DNA of 43,064 bases, from assembly GCF_000423825.1 (NCBI RefSeq), contig NZ_KE384096.1:314360-357423 (forward strand), written 5' to 3'. Shown here piece by piece: positions 38,436 to 43,064 of this stretch. The position numbers were made by a program, and so were the translations under genes. Every line of letters starts with the position of its first letter. Positions within the stretch are counted from its first letter, which is position 1. Below the pieces are notes generated by a model, which did no database searches, was not told the DNA's origin, and saw nothing but the letters and a program-made list of their open reading frames with translations. Origin of the DNA: Thermithiobacillus tepidarius DSM 3134 (GTDB taxonomy: Bacteria > Pseudomonadota > Gammaproteobacteria > Acidithiobacillales > Thermithiobacillaceae).

Positions 38436-39842
38436 TCATGGCCAGGCCTCGCCTATGGCCAATTGCAGTGCCACGTCCTGTTCCGCCGCGGCCTGCTCCA
38501 GGCTGAGCAGCTTGAGCCGCTTGTCCAGGTAGCTGGCCCGTACCGCTTCGTAGCTGAGCAGGGTTGCGTTGCCTTCCGCCACCGCCCTGCGCAGGGTTTC
38601 CTCGGCCAGGTCCAAGCTGGGCAACTGTTCGGCCAGGATCGTGCGCTCCCGCTGGATTTCGGCCAGGTCGGCCACCAGAGCCGCGATGTCCGAACGGGTC
38701 TGATGCAGGCGGGCCACGTATTCCGCATAGAGCTGCGCGCGCGTGGCGCGTGCCTCGGCAATGGCGCCGCGATTGCGGTTGAAGAGGGGAAGGTCGAGCG
38801 TGACGGCGAAGCCCAGCGTCCGCACCCCGCCCGTGTCGCGCGCCCGGCCGAGGCCCAGGTTGAAGCGCGGGTACTGGCCAAGAATGGCCCGATAAAGCGT
38901 GCCTTCCTGGCTGGCATAGCCGGCCCGCAGGGCGGACAGATCGAGGCGCGCGCCTTCGGCCCGGGTGAAGAGCCGAGCCGGGTCAAGCGGGCGCTGCGGT
39001 GGAAGGGGAAAGCGATCAGCGAGCGGAAGCGGCATCTCCGGCGGCAGCCCCAGAGTGCGGTTGAGCTCCTGACGGGCTTTTTCCCGCGCGCGCGCCAGCG
39101 TCAGTGCGCGGTCTTGGGCGTCGAGCAGGGCCACCTGCCGCAAACCCAGATCCACCAGGGTGGCATCACCTCGCTGCACGTTTTGGCGGGTGATCTGATA
39201 CAGGCGGTCGGCGGTTGCGGCAGCCTCCCGGGCCACGGCCTCCTGGGCAGCCAGATAATGCAGGCGGGCGGCTTGCAGACGCGCCTGATTGGCCGTCAGC
39301 CATTCGGCCCAGGCAACGTCGTAATGCACCTGCAACGCCTTGTCCCGGGCGATGCGCTGGTTCGCCTTGCGGGTGAGCAAGCCGGCAATGTCCCAGCTCA
39401 CTCCCAAGTTGTAGGCGCTCATCAGGTCAGGAGCCTGGCCGCTCGATGGTCGGTCCAGGCTGGCGGCCAGTTGGGGATCGGGCAGCAGGCCGGCGGCAAA
39501 GACCTGGGCCTGGGCCACGCGTTCGCGGGTGCGCAACGCCTGGAGCTCGGGATTGACGAGCACGGCGATCACCGCCAGCTCTTCGCCGGTGAAGGGTCTG
39601 GAGAAGTCCAGCGTGATCGGTGGAATGCGAAGCTGCTGCAGATGCGCCGCTTGGCGGGCGAGCCGGCCGGGTGCGGGCGTGGCGAGCGCCTGGTTGAGCC
39701 GGGCTTCGTCCAGGGGCGCGGGATGGTAGGCGGCGCAGCCCGCCAGGGCGAGTAAACACCAGCCCGCTAGCCAGTGACGGCCGGCCGCGGCGGAGTTCGC
39801 GCCGACCGACAACGTCCGCAGCCCGTGGTTGTGCCTGTGCAA
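38436..39842 (-). CDS. Outer-membrane efflux lipoprotein (TolC/OprM family)
   Basis: Outer-membrane channel of the RND system. The 468-residue protein has a signal peptide with lipobox LAGC (within CLLALAGCAAYHP) and two TolC-type helical repeats. Conserved patterns include LGVSWDIAGLLTRKANQRIA and VTLDLPLFNRNRGAIAEARA. The TTG at 39842 is chosen because AGGAG lies 5 bases upstream. The in-frame GTG at 39902 would add 20 non-signal residues. It is the first gene of the pump operon (outer-membrane factor, adaptor, permease). A tandem TTAAG operator sits 75-91 bases upstream at 39917-39933. Confidence 0.9.
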   Translation of the reverse strand: MHRHNHGLRTLSVGANSAAAGRHWLAGWCLLALAGCAAYHPAPLDEARLNQALATPAPGRLARQAAHLQQLRIPPITLDFSRPFTGEELAVIAVLVNPELQALRTRERVAQAQVFAAGLLPDPQLAASLDRPSSGQAPDLMSAYNLGVSWDIAGLLTRKANQRIARDKALQVHYDVAWAEWLTANQARLQAARLHYLAAQEAVAREAAATADRLYQITRQNVQRGDATLVDLGLRQVALLDAQDRALTLARAREKARQELNRTLGLPPEMPLPLADRFPLPPQRPLDPARLFTRAEGARLDLSALRAGYASQEGTLYRAILGQYPRFNLGLGRARDTGGVRTLGFAVTLDLPLFNRNRGAIAEARATRAQLYAEYVARLHQTRSDIAALVADLAEIQRERTILAEQLPSLDLAEETLRRAVAEGNATLLSYEAVRASYLDKRLKLLSLEQAAAEQDVALQLAIGEAWP

Positions 39843-39916
39843 GAAAGCTCCTGAGCGACGGATGAGTGTACGAATCCCGCTTGCGGCGGGTACGGTCTGC
39901 ACCTTAGCAGACGTCG

Positions 39917-39933
39917 CTTAATCTGGACTTAAG
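39917..39933 (-). promoter_or_regulatory. PmrA/QseB-type tandem box before the efflux operon
   Basis: The plus strand reads CTTAAT-CTGGA-CTTAAG: two half-sites with an 11-base period, which is the PmrA-box architecture (YTTAAK-N5-CTTAAG). It overlaps the last bases of the sensor kinase gene, whose stop codon is inside the second half-site, and lies upstream of the outer-membrane factor gene. This fits control of the pump by the adjacent response regulator. Confidence 0.65.
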
Positions 39934-41248
39934 ACGCTGCAGCCGGAAAAATCACCTCGACCGACAGCCCCGTCCGCTTCGGCCCGTCGCCGAGCCGGAT
40001 CTCGGCCCGATGGCGCTGGGCGATGTCGCGAACGATGGCCAATCCCAGTCCGTTGCCGGCGACGGCGGGGTGTCGGCCCCGATGGAAGCGGTCGAAGACG
40101 CGGGCGCGCTCTGCCGGCGGGATGCCAGGCCCGGTGTCGGTCACCGACAGCGTCACGGCATTGCCGCTGCTGCGCAAGCCCACATCCACGACGCCGCCGG
40201 ACGGCGTGTAGCGGATGGCGTTGTCCACCAGATTGCCCAGCAGGACGTGCAAGGCTTCCGGATCGCCCGCAACGGTCGCCGGCGCCAGCTCGGCCACGCC
40301 GAGATCGATCCCCTGTGCCTGGGCGAGGGGCGCGTGCTGGGCCAGCACGGCATGCACCACTGGAATCAGCGCCACGGGCGTCAGCGGCTGCCGGGCCACA
40401 TCCGGGTCGTGGCGCGCCAGGAGCAGGAGTTGCGTGACCAGATGCGCGGCCCGATCCGTCCCACCCATGAGTTGCCTGATCGCCGCCGCCCGCGCGGCGG
40501 GATCGGGAGCCCGTTCGATTGCCTGCGCCTGAAGGCGAATGGCGGTCAGCGGGGTTCTGAGCTCGTGGGCAGCATCGGCCACGAAGCGCCGCTGCAGGGA
40601 AAAAGCGTTTTCCAGGCGCGCCAGCAACTGGTTCATGGCCCGAATCACCGGCCGGATCTCCGCAGGCATGTCGGCAACGGGGAGGGGGGCCAGCTCCAGC
40701 GGACGCCGGGCCTGCAGGTGAGTGGCCAAGCTGGCCAGGGGCCGCAGGCTGCGGCCGACGGCGATTCCCATGAGCAGGGCGAGCAGGGGCATCAGCCACA
40801 GCTGCGGCAGCAGCGCGCGCAATGCGATGTCGGCCGTCATTTCACGCCGCGCCGCCAGGGATTGGTATACCTGGATGATCTGCCGGTCGCGCAGGGTAAA
40901 AACCCGCCACGGCCCCGACGGGCCTGGCAGAATGGCGAAGCCCGGCCGTGCCGACGCTGGGGCCACGGTGGCGGGCAGGGAGGAGTAGAGCAGCACGCCG
41001 GAGCGAGTCCGGAGCTGGACGCGGAAGTCGTTTTCCTCTTCGCGTTCGGCCGGCGGCAGGATCGGCAAGACCGGCGCTGGACGCGCTTGGCGGGAGAGGG
41101 ACAGGGCGATCTGGCGCATCTGGTAGTCCAGCAGCTCGTCCACTTCTTCGCGCACCTTGAAATAGGTGGCCCCGCCCGTGATCACGGTCACCAAGAACAG
41201 GGCCGACAACAGCCAAGTCAGCAGATGCCGCCGGATGGAACCGATCAC
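39929..41248 (-). CDS. Sensor histidine kinase, QseC/PmrB-like
   Basis: Membrane sensor kinase. The 439-residue protein has TM1 (about 8-28), a periplasmic domain of about 110 residues (sensing part) and TM2 around MPLLALLMGIAVGRSL. The HAMP-like linker is short. The dimerisation H box is RRFVADAAHELRTPLTAI. The ATP-binding boxes are N (GNLVDNAIRYTP), G1 (DTGPGIP) and G2 (GNGLGLAIV). The periplasmic part contains EREEENDFRVQLRTRSG, with acidic clusters that could bind cations. It overlaps the response regulator gene by 4 bases. Confidence 0.94.
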   Translation of the reverse strand: MIGSIRRHLLTWLLSALFLVTVITGGATYFKVREEVDELLDYQMRQIALSLSRQARPAPVLPILPPAEREEENDFRVQLRTRSGVLLYSSLPATVAPASARPGFAILPGPSGPWRVFTLRDRQIIQVYQSLAARREMTADIALRALLPQLWLMPLLALLMGIAVGRSLRPLASLATHLQARRPLELAPLPVADMPAEIRPVIRAMNQLLARLENAFSLQRRFVADAAHELRTPLTAIRLQAQAIERAPDPAARAAAIRQLMGGTDRAAHLVTQLLLLARHDPDVARQPLTPVALIPVVHAVLAQHAPLAQAQGIDLGVAELAPATVAGDPEALHVLLGNLVDNAIRYTPSGGVVDVGLRSSGNAVTLSVTDTGPGIPPAERARVFDRFHRGRHPAVAGNGLGLAIVRDIAQRHRAEIRLGDGPKRTGLSVEVIFPAAAS

Positions 41249-41904
41249 GGCTCGCCCATCAGATAGCCCAGGCCGCGCACGTTGAGGATGGCCGACGCAC
41301 CCAGCTTCCTGCGCAGGTGATGGATGTGCACCTCCAGCACGTTGCTGTCCACTTCCTCGTGCCAGCCGTAGATCTGCTCCTCGATCTGGGCGCGGGACAG
41401 GATCGCGCCGGGACGCTCCATCAAGACGCGCAGGACGGCGAACTCGCGCGCGGACAAGGACACGGACCGGCCCTGGTGCAACACCTCGCGCGTCGCCGGG
41501 TTGACAACCAGAGCGCCATGCACGAGCAGCGGTTCCGCTCGCCCGGCGTGGCGCCGCAGCAAGGCGCGGATGCGCGCCGCCAGCTCATCCAAGTCGAAGG
41601 GCTTCACCAGATAATCGTCCGCTCCCATGTCCAGCCCATTGACCCGATCGCTGACGGCGTCCCGCGCCGTCATGATGAGCACCGGCAGCGGGTCGACGCG
41701 GCGGCGCAGATCCCGCAACAAATCCAGGCCGGATTTGTCGGGCAGGCCAAGGTCCAGCAGGAGCAGGGCATAAGGTTCGCTTCCCAGCACCGCCTCCGCT
41801 TGGCGGGCCTCCCTCGCCCAGTCGACGGTGAATCCGTCGTTGCGCAGACCTGTCCGGATGCTTTCCCCAATCATAGGGTCGTCCTCGACCAGCAGCAGGC
41901 GCAT
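41245..41904 (-). CDS. OmpR-family response regulator, QseB/PmrA-like
   Basis: The 219-residue protein has a receiver domain (acidic pair D8/D9, phospho-acceptor D51 in LLLDLGLP, conserved MTA motif and lysine in VKPFDLDEL). A winged-helix DNA-binding domain follows (SAREFAVLRVLMERPGAILS, VDSNVLEVHIHHLRRKLG, VRGLGYLM). These motifs are those of the QseB/PmrA/TctD subgroup. The ATG at 41904 has GGAGGAAGG directly upstream; the longer upstream frame to 42021 is non-coding. Tandem TTAAG boxes at 39917-39933 and 42032-42048 are its likely binding sites. The gene is divergent from pepSY. Confidence 0.95.
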   Translation of the reverse strand: MRLLLVEDDPMIGESIRTGLRNDGFTVDWAREARQAEAVLGSEPYALLLLDLGLPDKSGLDLLRDLRRRVDPLPVLIMTARDAVSDRVNGLDMGADDYLVKPFDLDELAARIRALLRRHAGRAEPLLVHGALVVNPATREVLHQGRSVSLSAREFAVLRVLMERPGAILSRAQIEEQIYGWHEEVDSNVLEVHIHHLRRKLGASAILNVRGLGYLMGEP

Positions 41905-42031
41905 CCTTCCTCCTTCAGCCAGATGGTTGAAAATGGCGATGCCATACAAACTAGCACGTCGGGCCACCTCGCTGAACCACGCACCGGCGTTTCCGCTCCT
42001 TCCCGGGGAAGGCGGCGTCATCCGCCGCGTT

Positions 42032-42048
42032 TTTAAGTGGCTCTTAAG
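42032..42048 (+). promoter_or_regulatory. PmrA/QseB-type tandem box in the response-regulator/pepSY intergenic region
   Basis: TTTAAG-TGGCT-CTTAAG gives two half-sites with an 11-base period, the same layout as the box before the pump operon. It would overlap a -35 region (about 42036-42041) of a promoter with TACCTT near 42059-42064 for the pepSY gene. It also lies 128 bases upstream of the response regulator start, so autoregulation is possible. Confidence 0.65.
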
Positions 42049-42111
42049 GAAAGGAGCTTACCTTGGTCGACAGTTCGCCAGCCGGCGAACCCGAGTTCAA
42101 GGAGATGCCAG

Positions 42112-42435
42112 ATGAAAACCGTAAAGCACGTCCTGTATGCCGCCACGCTGGCCGGCTCCCTGGCGGGCCTGTTTGGCGCTGCCCAGGCCGCCGAGCATCC
42201 GGATGCCGCGCTGGCCAGGGAAGCGAAGATCGGATCGGCACAAGCCCGCAGCATTGCCCTGAAGACGTTCCCGGGTACGGTCGTCAAGGCGGAATTGGAG
42301 CGGGAGCAGGGGGGCAGCGGACTCCGCTATTCCTATGTGATACGCCAAGCCGCTGCCCTGCACGAAGTCGGGGTGGATGCCAAGACGGGCAAGGTCCTGG
42401 AAAACCGGCCGGAAGCGCCAAGCACCAAAGACTGA
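42112..42435 (+). CDS. Secreted PepSY domain protein
   Basis: The 107-residue protein has a signal peptide (about 1-26, AGSLAGLFGAAQAA). One PepSY domain follows, with SAQARSIALKTFPGTVVKAEL and the later GLRYSYVIR and HEVGVDAKTGKVLE strands. Single-domain PepSY proteins are periplasmic and often lie beside cytochrome b561 genes and QseBC-type regulators. AAGGAG lies before ATG 42112. The gene follows the tandem TTAAG box and probably forms an operon with the cytochrome b561 gene 77 bases downstream. Confidence 0.9.
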   Translation: MKTVKHVLYAATLAGSLAGLFGAAQAAEHPDAALAREAKIGSAQARSIALKTFPGTVVKAELEREQGGSGLRYSYVIRQAAALHEVGVDAKTGKVLENRPEAPSTKD

Positions 42436-42512
42436 GGCAATTCGGCAGGCGCGCGGCCGGTTTGGGCCGGCGGCGCTGATATTCGAGCACATCTGACATG
42501 AGGAGGACAGAG

Positions 42513-43064
42513 ATGGTCCAATTCACGGCTGCCCACGCCGGCTACGACCCCACCACGCGCTGGCTGCACCTGGGGCTGGCGCTGGCCGTCACCTACCAGC
42601 TCTTCATCAGCCTGGTCATGGAGGGCCCGGAGCCCGGCGAGCCGCTGCGCGGCATGGACGCCCTGATCTTCGAAAGCCACGAATGGGTCGGCGTGGCAGC
42701 CTTCGTCCTGGTCCTGGCGCATCTCGTCTGGAGCCTGGTCGGCCCGGCGCCGGTACGCTGGAGCACCATGCTGCCCTTGCGGGCGGCGCAATGGCGCGCG
42801 CTGAAAGCCGATCTGCAGTCGCTGCGGCGCCTGCGCCTGCCCTGGCGCGAGGAGCACAGCGGCCTGTCGGCCCTGACCCACGCCTTGGGCCTGCTGGCGG
42901 TGCTCGGCTCGGCGCTGACCGGCTTCATCCTCTTCCTGTGGCTGCCGGAGAACGGCAACTTGCCGCCCGCCCTGCACACCGATCGGGAGGCGCACGAGTT
43001 CATCGCCACCTTCGTGTGGATCTACTGGGGCGGCCACGTCGCCATCGCCGTCCTGCACCAGCTC
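42513..43064 (+). CDS. Cytochrome b561 family protein (3' truncated by window end)
   Basis: The first 184 residues of a di-heme b-type membrane cytochrome. TM1 has YDPTTRWLHLGLALAVTYQ with its heme-ligand His, and TM2 has HEWVGVAAFVLVLAHLVWSL with further His. TM3 follows HSGLSALTHALGLLAVLG and TM4 includes FIATFVWIYWGGHVAIAVLH at the edge. The reading frame is still open at 43064. ATG 42513 follows AGGAGG. Together with PepSY it may form a periplasm-to-membrane electron transfer unit. The acceptor is unknown. Confidence 0.9.
   Translation, partial: MVQFTAAHAGYDPTTRWLHLGLALAVTYQLFISLVMEGPEPGEPLRGMDALIFESHEWVGVAAFVLVLAHLVWSLVGPAPVRWSTMLPLRAAQWRALKADLQSLRRLRLPWREEHSGLSALTHALGLLAVLGSALTGFILFLWLPENGNLPPALHTDREAHEFIATFVWIYWGGHVAIAVLHQL

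Noticed and set aside
1-43064. CRISPR arrays, insertion sequences, integrases, toxin-antitoxin or known defence systems
   Set aside because: I saw no regularly spaced repeats, transposase or integrase motifs, or recognised defence proteins in any frame. The accessory part (29.6-34.3 kb) has a phage-family gene but no phage module.

Overview
The window is a GC-rich, gene-dense chromosomal segment of a motile Gram-negative proteobacterium. The evidence is lipoproteins and an OmpA-type envelope protein, an RND tripartite pump, PriB, the rpsF-priB-rpsR-rplI-dnaB-alr-radA order, and a flagellar cheA-cheB-motAB(motCD type)-cheW block of the gamma/betaproteobacterial kind. The mix of gamma-like chemotaxis order with genes common in betaproteobacteria and Acidithiobacillia (DUF3683 FAD-linked oxidase, DUF1178, MazG) suggests a lineage near that boundary. 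This placement is inference; there is no 16S gene here.

Layout. (1) 1-6.55 kb: the end of a flagellar/chemotaxis operon, with cheA (5' truncated), cheB, a MotA/MotB-type stator pair, cheW, a small charged protein, a DUF2802 membrane protein, a FliK-C-domain protein and a stand-alone FlhB C-domain. (2) 6.55-11.1 kb: tRNA-Leu(CAG) on the minus strand with its own promoter and terminator, then rnr, an OmpA-family lipoprotein, a degenerate PolX-like domain gene and rlmB. (3) 11.1-17.7 kb: the S6/PriB/S18/L9 ribosomal-replication operon with dnaB, alr and radA. (4) 17.8-25.6 kb: a 1281-residue FAD/FeS dehydrogenase, pepP and an alpha-glucan phosphorylase. (5) 25.6-29.4 kb: mazG (minus), DUF1178 and a methyltransferase (plus), converging on a polyprenyl synthase and UbiA-like membrane protein (minus). 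(6) 29.6-34.3 kb, accessory in character: a small unknown protein, two translationally coupled ferritin-like proteins, strong palindromes, a DUF305 protein, an A1S_2505-like phage-family protein, a deleted flavin-reductase pseudogene and a DUF2076 protein. (7) 34.3-43.06 kb: an RND pump operon (outer-membrane factor, adaptor, permease) beside a QseBC/PmrAB-type two-component system. Divergently there is a PepSY protein and a cytochrome b561 (3' truncated).

How it fits together. The two-component system is flanked by two nearly identical tandem TTAAG boxes with 11-bp spacing, one before the pump operon and one before pepSY-cytb561. This makes the 37-43 kb block a likely single envelope-stress regulon. 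The ferritin-like pair is the best candidate for an undescribed function: a double-bundle protein translationally coupled to a single-bundle protein that carries a complete E...ExxH...E...ExxH di-metal set. Other notable points are the PolX-like protein that has lost the catalytic aspartates, the prenyl-synthase/UbiA-like/methyltransferase group, a tRNA promoter overlapping the rnr start, and an rpsF leader that can pair away its own ribosome-binding site. The very long antisense reading frames in this window are products of the GC-rich third-position bias and are not annotated.
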